Shown: in pieces, positions 48,101-55,893 of the stretch | Layout of the letters: the number at the start of each line of letters is the position of its first letter | How positions within the stretch are numbered: position 1 is the stretch's first letter | Assembly: GCA_965261955.1 (NCBI GenBank) | Contig: CBDHEM010000069.1 | Location: 1,426,001-1,490,000 of the forward strand | Origin: JABAAI01 sp965261955 | Lineage (GTDB): Bacteria; Spirochaetota; Leptospiria; Leptospirales; Leptonemataceae | Length of the DNA stretch: 64,000 nucleotides | Direction: 5' to 3' | Notes under the pieces: generated by a model | The model's database searches: none | The model's input: only the letters and a program-made list of their open reading frames with translations | Told to the model about the DNA's origin: nothing | Made by a program: the position numbers and the translations under genes

Positions 48101-49340
48101 AGCTGAGGAAGATGGTGAAATTGATATTCGAGATGCTTCTTTTATGCTACTTGCGGAAAGGGTCTCTGTTCCTCTCAAGGTTGGCTCTTTATTAAGCGTG
48201 AAAGTAGGTGAGATGGTAAAAAAGGGTGTTGTATTGGCTTCTTTTGATCCCTATAATGATGTGTTCGTTGCTGATCAAGATGCTGTTGTACGTCTTGAAG
48301 ATGTTATTGAGGGGAAAAACTTGAAGAAGGATGAAGAAGGAAATGCACGTCTTTTTGAATATAAGCGAGAGCGTTTGAACCCTCGTTTACACATAGGAAG
48401 TACAACTTATAATTTACCAGCAGCAGCTATCATACTCGTTAGAGATGGACAGAAGGTAAAGGCTACGGATGTCCTAGTTAAAATTAGTGCGGCAACTGTG
48501 AAAACGCGAGATATTACTGGAGGTTTGCCAAGAGTAGAAGAACTTTTTGAGGCACGTCGTCCCAAAGATGCTTCTACATTAGCAGAAATCAGTGGGCATA
48601 TCGTGGATAATAATGAAGTCGTAAAAGATAAAAAAATCATTTATATTCAGCCTGAGAGTGAAGAGGAAGAAGTTAAAATTTCGATTCCATTAGGAAAACA
48701 TATGCGAGTGAGGGACGGAGATTTTGTTCGTGCAGGAGACCAAATAGATGAGGGCTCTTTAGATCCACATGACATACTGAGTGTGTTGGGTTTAGCTGAA
48801 TTGCATAATTTTCTCATCTCAGAAATACAAGAAGTTTATCGCCTTCAAGGTGTCCATATCAATGAAAAGCACATCGAAACAATCGTACGCCAGATGCTTC
48901 GTAAAGTGGAGGTGGAAGACCCCGGTGATACAAATTTTGTTACACAACAGCAAGTGGATCGCTTTGCCTTTGAAGATGAAAATGAAAGAGCGATAAAAGA
49001 AGGTGGCGTAAAGGCTACATGTCAACGCATACTTTTGGGAATTACTCGGGCCTCTTTGAATACAGAATCTTTTATTTCAGCGGCTTCTTTTCAAGAAACA
49101 ACGAAAGTACTGACGGATGCAGCCATTCGTGGTAAGCGTGACTTTTTATTAGGTCTCAAAGAGAATGTCATTATTGGGCATTTAATACCAGCTGGTACTG
49201 GTTTACGGCATTACCGAGATGTTTCTGTCTTTAAAGAAGAGTTTGGGGATCTAGAGCGAGCCGAAAAACTGAGACTTGAAGGTTTAGGTAACCAAATTGT
49301 TGGGGCTAAAGAGATGTTTCCTAGTCAAACAAAGGTGTAG
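45132..49340 (+). CDS. rpoC: RNA polymerase beta' subunit
   Basis: 1402 aa. N-terminal zinc site CYCGKFKSIRYKGVICDRCG, the catalytic NADFDGDQMAIHVPL with three Mg-binding Asp, and the second zinc site CSTRYGICSICYG. Trigger-loop region MRTFHVGGVA is intact. It forms the polymerase with RpoB. Ribosome binding site AAAGAGG. It is the last gene of the cluster; repeat DNA rather than rpsL-rpsG follows. Confidence 0.97.
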   Translation: MAYKSNADFESIGIQLASPDRIREWSYGEVKKPETVNYRTLRPEREGLFCEKIFGTTKDWECYCGKFKSIRYKGVICDRCGVEVSHSRVRRERMGHVELACPVAHIWYYHSMPSRLGLMLNLTVNQLKSVIFFEKFIVIEPGESGHQTGELIDEEEYYECIDEYGDKFIAMIGGDAIKTLLERTDVDSEIREIRTRIHDGLKISDRRLLKRLEILEAMKDSGNRAGWMMLEVIPVIPPELRPMVQLDGGRFATSDLNDLYRRVINRNNRLKRLLALKAPEIIVRNEKRMLQESVDALFDNSRRKRSVKSKGNRPLKSLSDMLKGKTGRFRQNLLGKRVDYSGRTVIVIGPELKLHQMGLPKKMALELFQPFIMKRLVDLDHAPNIKAAKKKIVAEEKEVFEALGEIIQEHPVLLNRAPTLHRLGIQAFLPILVEGKAMRLHPLVCHAFNADFDGDQMAIHVPLSAKAQLEAWTLMLSTHNFLNPANGNPVVGPTLDMVLGLFLLTSQKKGDVGEGKMFCNLDEITYALDIKAVGIRSKVSVMRQDKLIQTTPGRMIFNSVLPPDYPFVNHAVAEKEINRIIADIYGQYGSGVLVKLLDELKVLGFRYATRFASSISVSDIKVSPQKKHLVEVANKEVSAAHLAHKNGVITNEERYKKVIEIWTKANENITDTMFKELEKDQGGFNPIYVMAMSGARGSKQQIRQLAGMRGLMARPSGEIIELAIRSNFREGLGVLEFFISTHGARKGLADTALKTADAGYLTRRLVDISQDVIITKNDCGGAVGLKLSSVYEGDKLVLSIGERVFGRVLSESVTDPVTKEVIISDGTMILKEHVEKINSMGLETLKIRSPLSCSTRYGICSICYGMDMARLKPVELGEAVGIIAAQSIGQPGTQLTMRTFHVGGVATNLQVRESTHTLNYRSLVVEIVGSLVKNAEGVEVFVSRGNIIARRVQQVLDYDKLHNVQVKKGQQVVAGEIIASGYDKEERPVTAEEDGEIDIRDASFMLLAERVSVPLKVGSLLSVKVGEMVKKGVVLASFDPYNDVFVADQDAVVRLEDVIEGKNLKKDEEGNARLFEYKRERLNPRLHIGSTTYNLPAAAIILVRDGQKVKATDVLVKISAATVKTRDITGGLPRVEELFEARRPKDASTLAEISGHIVDNNEVVKDKKIIYIQPESEEEEVKISIPLGKHMRVRDGDFVRAGDQIDEGSLDPHDILSVLGLAELHNFLISEIQEVYRLQGVHINEKHIETIVRQMLRKVEVEDPGDTNFVTQQQVDRFAFEDENERAIKEGGVKATCQRILLGITRASLNTESFISAASFQETTKVLTDAAIRGKRDFLLGLKENVIIGHLIPAGTGLRHYRDVSVFKEEFGDLERAEKLRLEGLGNQIVGAKEMFPSQTKV

Positions 49341-49707
49341 CTTCGGTAAAAAAAATAAAGAAGATTACTGCTTCTGATCGCAAGACTACTCGGTCACTGC
49401 TTGGGTCATCACTGCTTGGATGGTCTCCCTGCATGTCCATTTCGTTCTCATATACTTTGCGTTGCACTGGACAGTACCATTCCAATATCACTAGGATCAA
49501 TACAAGTAGTTTTTAGAGACTACTCTGCCGTGCTACACCGAAAAAACTACCATTAGATGTTGGCCCTAAGCAGAAAGATTGCCGAGTGTAGTCGTGATCA
49601 CTGCGATCAAAACCCATCAAAATCAATGGCTTTTTCTTATGGCTTTTTCTATAGAAAAGCCACAAACGGGCTTCCTAGTGATTATAGTCACCCTCTATGA
49701 GAGGGAC
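49341..49707. other. Intergenic region after rpoC
   Basis: No gene start. It holds a decayed lipoprotein copy (49386-49575, minus) and a short hairpin at about 49641-49663 (TGGCTTTTTCTATAGAAAAGCCA). I see no classic terminator directly after rpoC. Confidence 0.45.
49386..49575 (-). pseudogene. Decayed fourth copy of the small lipoprotein gene
   Basis: On the minus strand, AACATCTAATGGTAGTTTTT (49562 downward) aligns with AACGTATAGTGGTAGTTTTG of the intact copies, and a readable tail GTVQCNAKYMRTKWTC aligns with GPVHCIRTEKKMKC, keeping the two cysteines. Stops and indels lie between, and no start or signal peptide remains. The similarity is weak but runs over the expected distance and in the expected order. 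Confidence 0.45.
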
Positions 49708-49983
49708 GGGGATTGTGTTGCAAACTACAAAAAAAGCAAGAAAATATCCGCCCAAAACGCCTTAAACCGGTGTTTCACAGTATGCACCTACTTGTTCTCG
49801 CCCTTTACAATAGTCCTATACGAGCCGTGTGGTCATAGCAGACGCTAGCCACTCTCTTCCATTCTTCCATTCCCAGTATATAACCGCACTCTATAATACA
49901 AAGACTATAGAGTGTGGACTAAGGTCTTCACTTACATTGCATTTTCTTCTCGCCATGTATGCAGTACAAACCATAGACTGAAA

Positions 49984-50172
49984 TCAGTCGGCCATCACCG
50001 TCTTGCATTTCATTTTTTTCTCAGTACGTATGCAATGGACAGGACCACTGCCTGCACCATTTTTACTGATTACACCCTCTTTACCGGCAAAACTACCACT
50101 ATACGTTGCACACCCAGCCGCACTATATAGTACGATGGCAGCTACTATTGAAAGCAAAACTTTTTTCATCAT
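49984..50172 (-). CDS. Small lipoprotein (array copy A)
   Basis: 62 aa. A near-perfect AAGGAGGG lies 7 nt before the first ATG (a second ATG follows at once). Signal peptide MKKVLLSIVAAIVLYSAAGC with lipobox SAAGC, so the mature protein would be only about 42 residues, starting CATYSG. It has two more cysteines (PVHC...MKC) near the C-terminus. No family recognised. Envelope location is inferred from the lipobox. A paralogue with five extra residues lies 0.55 kb away. Confidence 0.75.
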   Translation of the reverse strand: MMKKVLLSIVAAIVLYSAAGCATYSGSFAGKEGVISKNGAGSGPVHCIRTEKKMKCKTVMAD

Positions 50173-50212
50173 TGCTTTTCCCTCCTTACAATTAAAAAGA
50201 TATGACTAGGGA

Positions 50213-50235
50213 GTTATACACGCTAGCTTTGTCAA
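50213..50235 (-). promoter_or_regulatory. Possible promoter of lipoprotein copy A
   Basis: On the minus strand TTGACA (50230-50235) is followed by TATAAC (50213-50218), an extended TG preceding the latter. The spacing is only 11 nt, so TATAAC with a weaker upstream -35 is more plausible. The block is conserved before copy B. Confidence 0.3.
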
Positions 50236-50535
50236 GTAAAAAGACTTATTCGCTTTGATGATGGGGATCGTTGCAAAAAACAAAAAAAGCAAGAAAATAT
50301 CCGTCCAAAACGCCTTAAACCGGTGTTTCACAGCATGTACCTACTTGTTCTCACCCTTTACAATAAGTCCTATGCGGGCCGTGTGGTCATAGCAGACGCT
50401 AGCCCCTCTCTTCCATTCTTCCATTCCCAGTATAATCGCACTCCACAATACAAAGACTATAGAGTGCGGACTAAGGTCTTTACTTACATTGCATTCTCTT
50501 CTCGCCATGTATGCAGTGCAAACCATAGAATGAAA

Positions 50536-50739
50536 TCAGTCGACCGTCACCGTCTTACATTTCATTTTTTTCTCGGTACGTATGCAATGGACAGGACCAC
50601 TGCCTATACCAAAGGGGAAACTCGTATTTTTACTGATTACACCCTCTTTACCGACAAACCGACCACTATACGTTGCACACCCAGCCGCACTATATAGTAC
50701 GATGGTAGCTACTATTGAAAGCAAAACTTTTTTCATCAT
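50536..50739 (-). CDS. Small lipoprotein (array copy B)
   Basis: 67 aa, the paralogue of the gene at 49984-50172, with the same AAGGAGGG ribosome binding site and the signal peptide MKKVLLSIVATIVLYSAAGC. It differs by a few substitutions and by an extra segment in NTSFPFGIGSGP. The two downstream cysteines (PVHC, MKC) are kept, and the differences stay in frame, which suggests it was under selection after duplication. Function unknown. Confidence 0.75.
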   Translation of the reverse strand: MMKKVLLSIVATIVLYSAAGCATYSGRFVGKEGVISKNTSFPFGIGSGPVHCIRTEKKMKCKTVTVD

Positions 50740-51105
50740 TGCTTTTCCCTCCTTACAACTAAAAAGATATGATTAGGGAATTATACACGCTAGCTTTGTC
50801 AAGTAAAAAGACTTATTCGCTTTCATGAGGGGGCTTGTTGCAAAATACGAAAAAAAGCAAAAAAATATCCGCCCAAAACGCCTTAAACCAGTGTCTCACA
50901 TATGCACCTACTCGTTCTCGCCCTTTACAATAGTCCTATGGGAGCCGTGTGGTCATAGTAGACACCAACCCCCTTTCTTCCATTTCCAGTATAACCGCAC
51001 TCCACAATACAAAGACTATAGAGTGCGGACTAAGGTCTTTACTTACATTGCATTCTCTTCTCGCCACGTATGCAGTGCAAACCATAGAATGAAATTAGTC
51101 GGCCA

Positions 51106-51137
51106 ACTTATATTTCATTTTTTTATCGGTACGTATA
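51106..51137 (-). pseudogene. Truncated third lipoprotein copy
   Basis: The complement of this stretch reads the end of the lipoprotein (equivalent of RTEKKMKCK, here RTDKKMKYK). The rest of the gene, including its start, is replaced by IS5-type sequence from 51138 onward. Confidence 0.6.
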
Positions 51138-51532
51138 CATTAAGCGTAAAAGAAGTTTTTGTGGATAGAGGTTATAGAGGAGCGAAAGTTAAAGATGGGA
51201 TAACAGTTCACATTGTTGGCGCAAAGAGGAAGAAAAAAATGAAACGTAGTTTACGCAAGTGGATGAAAAGAAGAGCAGCCATTGAACCCATCATTGGTCA
51301 CATGAAAAACGATGGAGGTGTACGAAGAAATCACCTCTTAACGCAAGAAGGTGATAAGATGTATGCGGTTTTACTAGGTGCTGGCTTTAATATGAGAAAA
51401 TTGCTAAAAGCTTTTTCCATAGCTTTTTCCATGCTTAAATTTATTCCGCAATATCTGACTGATTTTTCCTTAAAAAAGCAAGTATGGGTTATGGCATTTT
51501 CTTAATATAGTGCCTTTTTCAAGCTTAACTAT
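51138..51532 (+). pseudogene. IS5-type transposase, C-terminal fragment
   Basis: Reads LSVKEVFVDRGYRGAKVKDG, RAAIEPIIGHMKN and LLGAGFNMRKLLKAF, the C-terminal part of IS5-family DDE transposases including the catalytic Glu region. It is open without stops and joins upstream to array sequence to give an artefactual 226-codon frame from 50825. The N-terminal half with the first two catalytic Asp is missing, so it cannot transpose. It is the sister of the decayed copy at 25629-26430, in the opposite orientation. Confidence 0.85.
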
Positions 51533-51570
51533 ATAGTGCTCACGCTTCTGAAAAAAATTATCCTGAAAAA

Positions 51571-52820
51571 TTATCCTGAAAAATTATCCATCGAAGAATA
51601 ACCCAGTTTCTGATTATTGTAGTCCTTTATACCTATATCTAAATCTTCAGTAGAAGAAAAATATACGGCATCTAATTTAGGGACCCACTTACCCATAGGA
51701 ATAGCCAGCTCCACACCATAAGAGCGTATAGATGATAGTTCAGATTGCCCATTCAAGCGGAGGATATTACTGTTGCTTGGATCTCTATAAAGCACAAGGT
51801 TTTCATTCGCATCATAATGTAAGATACCTTCATAATAAGTAAAACCTACAGTAAGACTATCTAGATAAAAAAGAGCACGTCCCACATATCAATAGGCATC
51901 AGAACCCGTGGGGATAGTATTCTCCGATTGTACCGTCCTGTATTGATTGTTTTTTGCATTCACTCCTTGATTGATATTATCTAAAAAAGCTTTATCTATG
52001 CCTATTTCCGGAAAGAAATAGGCTTGCAATTCTAACCATTGAGAAGGGAAAAAATAGAATATTCCGGCAAGCTGAGGATTGCGATTATCCGCCTTAGTAA
52101 GCCCCAAACCAGTGGAACCTAGACGGAAAGGTAAAACAAAATCAACTGGGGACAAAAAATATAGTTGCCCCCAAACGATGGTATGCCAGCCCATTATTAC
52201 CTGAAAATTCTCCCATAGAGAAAGTAGTACGTTTGCTTCACGCCAGAGTAACTCATTACTTTCTATGCCTAAAGTAAATGATTGGCGCTACTGACGACTC
52301 TCTCTCTCATCACACTCGCGTTTTAGGCGCTCCTTTAGCTTATGATTGTGAAGACCAGATAAGTGACTACGACTGCAAACAACATCTGCTTGTGGATTAT
52401 CTCCAGGCGTAGTATCGCCTCTAATTTTTGCATCCAGAGCTCGAATACTCTTATCAAAAGCACCTGTATCTTCTGGGTTTAACTCTAATATATAGTTATA
52501 ATCTCTCCGGAAAACTAAACCCTCTATGTTAAAAACAATCCAAGCCATCTCATCCATCTCATTCTTCCATTTCAATTTTGCATAAGAGTAAGCCCGATAA
52601 CTACGCCTATCAAAACCATATGCATAAGAAGCCCCTATATTCGCACCAAAATGCTCATCCCAATAACCAACAGCTTTAGAAGTTCTTCCCTTCGTTTCTT
52701 CTTCAGGAAGGGAGGCTAACTGTGCTCCAAGACCAACCATACCCAAAAAATAAAGTAATACAAAATACTTATCGTACTTACTTTGATTTTCGTTATCAAC
52801 CGAAACTTATCTTTACGCAT
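51571..52820 (-). pseudogene. Outer-membrane porin (alginate-export-like barrel), disrupted
   Basis: The minus-strand start at 52820 (MRKDKFRLITKIKVSTISIL) gives a signal peptide. Near 52745-52750 a run of A/T marks a frameshift into LGMVGLGAQLASLPEEE. The frame then continues through GANIGASYAYGFDRRSYRAY, GWHTIVWGQLYFLSPVDF and YGVELAIPMGKWVPKLDAVY, broken by in-frame TAG (52288-52290) and TGA (51889-51891). Alternating aromatic/polar strands fit a beta-barrel. The end at 51571 lacks the usual terminal Phe and sits beside the IS fragment, so it is also truncated. Confidence 0.75.
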
Positions 52821-52870
52821 AAATAAAATTATTGCAAAAGTAAAATGAACGGGAAACTTTCCTTACTATA

Positions 52871-53881
52871 TCAGGCTAACCATTTTGCGACTTCCTTCGT
52901 ATGATAGCTAAGAATAAAATTTGCACCAGCACGTTTAAAGGAATGCAACACCTCTAAAACGCATTCATGATAATCTATATAGCCTTCCCGAGCAGCACTA
53001 TTGATCATGGCATATTCCCCAGAAACATTATAAACCGCAACAGGAATGGGACTTTTTTGACAGACAGCTTGTAGTACATCTAAATACAGCATACCCGGCT
53101 TAACCATTAAAATATCAGCCCCTTCTTGGGCATCTAATTTAGTCTCCCACAACGCTTCACGGATATTCGTAGGGTTCATTTGATAGCTCTTTTTGTCTCC
53201 AACACTTAACGTACTTCCCAAAGCCTCTCGAAAAGGACCATAAAAGGCAGAAGAATATTTAGCCGTGTACGAAAGTATGCAAACTTGAGTAAAGCCTTCT
53301 CTATCCAAAGCAGAACGAATAAAAGCCACTCGTCCATCCATCATATCAGATGGAGCTACAATATCTGCTCCAGCCCTTGCTTGGTGAATAGCCATTTTAG
53401 CTAGACATTTCAGAGTCATATCGTTGATCACATCTCCTTGGCTATTTAATAACCCATCATGCCCATGGGAACAATAGGGGTCCAAAGCAATATCCGTAAT
53501 AATAGTCATTTCTGGCAGACTCTTTTTAAGGGCACGAATTGCCCTCAAATAAAGCCCTTCCTCATTATAGGCCTCCCTACCTTGTATGTCTTTGAGCTTC
53601 ACCTCAATCACGGGAAAAAGGGCTACGCTCTGTATACCCAATCGCCAAAGCTCTTGGCATTCTTCTATGAGCTGAGGAATAGTCAGCCTCTCAATATTTG
53701 GCATGGATGGAATTTCTTTGCTTAAAGTATACTCCTCTCTAACAAAGAGAGGCATGACAAGATCAGCAATATCTATCCTATTTTCCTGCACAAGGTTACG
53801 AACGGATGAACTTTTTCTCAATCTACGGGGACGATAACGCATCTTTTTATCAAAAGAAAACTGCATTTTCATGCAAGACAT
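52871..53881 (-). CDS. hemB: Delta-aminolevulinic acid dehydratase
   Basis: 336 aa. Schiff-base lysines lie in SYTAKYSSAFYGPFRE and MVKPGMLYLD. The metal-site loop reads DIALDPYCSHGHDG, with Asp at positions where zinc enzymes have Cys, so it is probably the Mg-type or mixed class. The N-terminal RYRPRRLRKSSSVRNLV is typical; an internal Met at about residue 14 is an alternative start. It condenses two aminolevulinates to porphobilinogen in haem synthesis. The other hem genes are not in the window. Confidence 0.94.
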   Translation of the reverse strand: MSCMKMQFSFDKKMRYRPRRLRKSSSVRNLVQENRIDIADLVMPLFVREEYTLSKEIPSMPNIERLTIPQLIEECQELWRLGIQSVALFPVIEVKLKDIQGREAYNEEGLYLRAIRALKKSLPEMTIITDIALDPYCSHGHDGLLNSQGDVINDMTLKCLAKMAIHQARAGADIVAPSDMMDGRVAFIRSALDREGFTQVCILSYTAKYSSAFYGPFREALGSTLSVGDKKSYQMNPTNIREALWETKLDAQEGADILMVKPGMLYLDVLQAVCQKSPIPVAVYNVSGEYAMINSAAREGYIDYHECVLEVLHSFKRAGANFILSYHTKEVAKWLA

Positions 53882-53976
53882 TATTTTTAAATAATACTCA
53901 TCCCGTTAGGAAATTCATTTTTATATAAAATAGAGTGGAAATTTTTCTGAGTTTTTGACAACTGGTTCCCTGATCT

Positions 53977-54225
53977 ATGCAAGAGAAAGTTCTACAAACC
54001 ATACTGTCTCTTTTGAATATCTATCTACTTGTGGGGTTATTTTTTGCCCTCTTCTTCGTTAGTTTTATTGTACCACGTATAGACCCAGCTGCCAAAAACT
54101 CTGGTATAGCTTTTCGTCTTATCATACTTCCCGGCTCAACGGCCCTTTGGCCTATTCTTATTTTATATTGGATAAAGGGAAACTTTCGAAAAATCACAAA
54201 AGATGATGATGAAACACACCTATAA
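53977..54225 (+). CDS. Small membrane protein, unknown
   Basis: 82 aa with two hydrophobic helices (about 10-32 and 47-65), a short basic/acidic tail and no family I recognise. The pattern FIVPRIDPAAKNSGIAFRLI and LPGSTALWPILI is well formed and not low-complexity. It is the first gene of a four-gene plus-strand cluster ending in a Rieske membrane protein, with only 46 bp to the next gene. Possibly a small subunit of that redox complex (inference). Confidence 0.6.
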   Translation: MQEKVLQTILSLLNIYLLVGLFFALFFVSFIVPRIDPAAKNSGIAFRLIILPGSTALWPILILYWIKGNFRKITKDDDETHL

Positions 54226-54271
54226 TCTCTACTCTAACATATTTGATAGTCCATAGTATAAAGACCTAAAC

Positions 54272-54754
54272 ATGACTGCAAATCTTCGTAAACGACATCG
54301 AAATATTTCCCTCTTTGTCTTTCCCTCTCTACTTGCCTTTTATGGCTATGCCATGTACTCTCGCCAAGCAGATACTGTGGGAAAAAAATTACCGAAAAAA
54401 TTACGCGCAAAAATAGTGAACGCGGGGATGGATCGCCCCCTTCATAAGGGAAAACTACTTCTGAAAAAAAAACAAATGCAATTAAAAGGGATTAGTACTG
54501 TAATGCGAACTTGGAAGCAAGGGAATCGTTACTGGCTTTCTCTACATTTGAAGACTCTTTTAGATATGAGACCAGACCTACTCCTGTATTGGCAAAGCCA
54601 AAAAAGTAAGCAGCTTACTCCCTCAGCATATCTACTAGGTAGTTGGAAGAATAGAAAAGAAATTTGGTTTTCCCTCCCTGAAAATTTCTTACACAACAGG
54701 GGAGAATTTATACTATATAGTCTAGGTCATGCAAAAGTCGTCACACACTTTTAA
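54272..54754 (+). CDS. Membrane-anchored hypothetical protein, 160 aa
   Basis: Basic N-terminus then one hydrophobic helix (ISLFVFPSLLAFYGYAMY), and a soluble C-terminal part rich in Lys, Leu and Trp. No cysteines or other cofactor motif are evident. Not recognised. Second gene of the Rieske cluster, 55 bp before the Rieske/ferric-reductase gene. Confidence 0.6.
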   Translation: MTANLRKRHRNISLFVFPSLLAFYGYAMYSRQADTVGKKLPKKLRAKIVNAGMDRPLHKGKLLLKKKQMQLKGISTVMRTWKQGNRYWLSLHLKTLLDMRPDLLLYWQSQKSKQLTPSAYLLGSWKNRKEIWFSLPENFLHNRGEFILYSLGHAKVVTHF

Positions 54755-54809
54755 GGGTTACATAAGAACTTGTAATTTTTCCCTATCACATAGAATGGAA
54801 GAGTAAAAA

Positions 54810-55862
54810 ATGGCCATAACCTATAAAGCAATTAGTTTCAATCGACAGAAAAAAATATATAATCGTATTGTCTTTTTTGGTGTAGCTGGCTACCTGCTTA
54901 TTTTTCTCTTAGTCAGCTCCTTTTTACACCCGCAGGCAGTTGCGGAGACTCTCATTCTACGTGCCACAGGTAGTGCCGCTTTTATTTTACTCCATGTCTT
55001 ATTGATCATAGGTCCTCTAACACGCCTAAATTCTCGCTTCCTACCGTTGCTCTATAATCGTAGACATATGGGTGTTTTTATTTTTATATTAGCCTTCACA
55101 CATGGTACACTAGCCATTTTGCATTTCCATGGTTTTGGTAACATGAATCCCATTCTGAGCCTTTTTTTAAGCAATACGGATTATCTAAACCTTCACGAAT
55201 TCCCATTTCAAACACTAGGCTTTTTTGCCCTTGTCATTTTTTTTCTGATGGCAGCTACAAGCCATGACTTTTGGCTAGCGAACCTCAGCCCTTCTATTTG
55301 GAAAAGCCTGCATATGATGGTTTATATAGCCTATACCCTTGTCATTCTCCATGTTGCTTTAGGTTCTCTTCAATCAGAGTTAGATCCTTTACTTTCATGG
55401 GGTGTTGGAATATCATTGAGTCTCGTTTGTGGCTTACATCTGCTCAGCGCTTTGAAAGAAGTTTGGCACATAAGAACCCCAAAAAAATTTGATTCGGATG
55501 GGTATGCTTACATTTGTCCAGTCGAAAACATACCAGAAAATAAAGCAAAAATTGTACAGTTATCTGGTGAGCGTGTGGCCGTTTTTCTCTATGAGAAGCA
55601 AGTTTCGGCAGTATCGAATGTTTGCCAACATCAAAACGGTCCTCTAGGTGAGGGCCAAATTATAGACGGTTGTATTACATGCCCTTGGCATGGCTTCCAA
55701 TACAGGCCACAAGATGGTTGCTCTCCTCCTCCCTTTCGTGAAAAGATACCAACATTCCGAGTGAAAATTTGTAATGGGCAGATATATGTACATCCTAACC
55801 CGCTACCAGCTGGTAGCTATGTAACTCCTGCTAAAATATCTACAAGTCATAGCCTCATCTGA
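54810..55862 (+). CDS. Ferric-reductase-like membrane domain fused to a Rieske [2Fe-2S] domain
   Basis: 350 aa. The N-terminal half has about six membrane helices with spaced His residues (RRHMGVFIFILAFTHGTLAI, SLHMMVYIAYTLVILHVAL) that fit the b-type haem ligands of the ferric-reductase/MsrQ fold. The C-terminal Rieske domain has CQHQNGPLGEG and CPWHGFQY, the CxH...CxxH ligand pairs. The arrangement suggests electron transfer between quinone or periplasmic donors and a haem/Fe-S relay. Substrate unknown. It is the core of the 53977-56685 cluster. Confidence 0.85.
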   Translation: MAITYKAISFNRQKKIYNRIVFFGVAGYLLIFLLVSSFLHPQAVAETLILRATGSAAFILLHVLLIIGPLTRLNSRFLPLLYNRRHMGVFIFILAFTHGTLAILHFHGFGNMNPILSLFLSNTDYLNLHEFPFQTLGFFALVIFFLMAATSHDFWLANLSPSIWKSLHMMVYIAYTLVILHVALGSLQSELDPLLSWGVGISLSLVCGLHLLSALKEVWHIRTPKKFDSDGYAYICPVENIPENKAKIVQLSGERVAVFLYEKQVSAVSNVCQHQNGPLGEGQIIDGCITCPWHGFQYRPQDGCSPPPFREKIPTFRVKICNGQIYVHPNPLPAGSYVTPAKISTSHSLI

Positions 55863-55893
55863 AGAAAAATTAACACATCATAAAAAGTAACAT

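Larger units (their letters stand above)
49708..51137. repeat. Tandem array of a 555-566-bp unit (two full copies and one truncated)
   Basis: Unit A 49708-50262, unit B 50263-50828, unit C 50829-51137. Each starts with a GTTGCAAA-type end of the dispersed element plus its core (ATATCCGCCCAAAACGCCTT). A shared roughly 400-bp segment follows, containing in A and B a minus-strand lipoprotein gene with promoter. A and B are about 95 percent alike by eye and differ by a 15-bp in-frame indel. Unit C stops inside the lipoprotein gene, where it meets IS5-type sequence. Confidence 0.88.

Noticed and set aside
49912..50697. Plus-strand frames of 68-124 codons in the array
   Set aside because: They are antisense to the lipoprotein genes, have no ribosome binding sites and contain low-sense Thr/Tyr/His-rich translations; the minus-strand frames have signal peptides and strong AAGGAGGG sites.
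50825..51505. A 226-codon open frame as a single gene
   Set aside because: The first third is repeat-unit DNA that is non-coding in the parallel copies; only the last part is transposase. It is a chimera of debris.
51889..52290. Programmed stop-codon readthrough (or selenocysteine at the TGA) in the porin
   Set aside because: Two different stop codons plus a separate frameshift and a lost 3' end fit simple decay better; no SECIS-like hairpin was noticed after the TGA.
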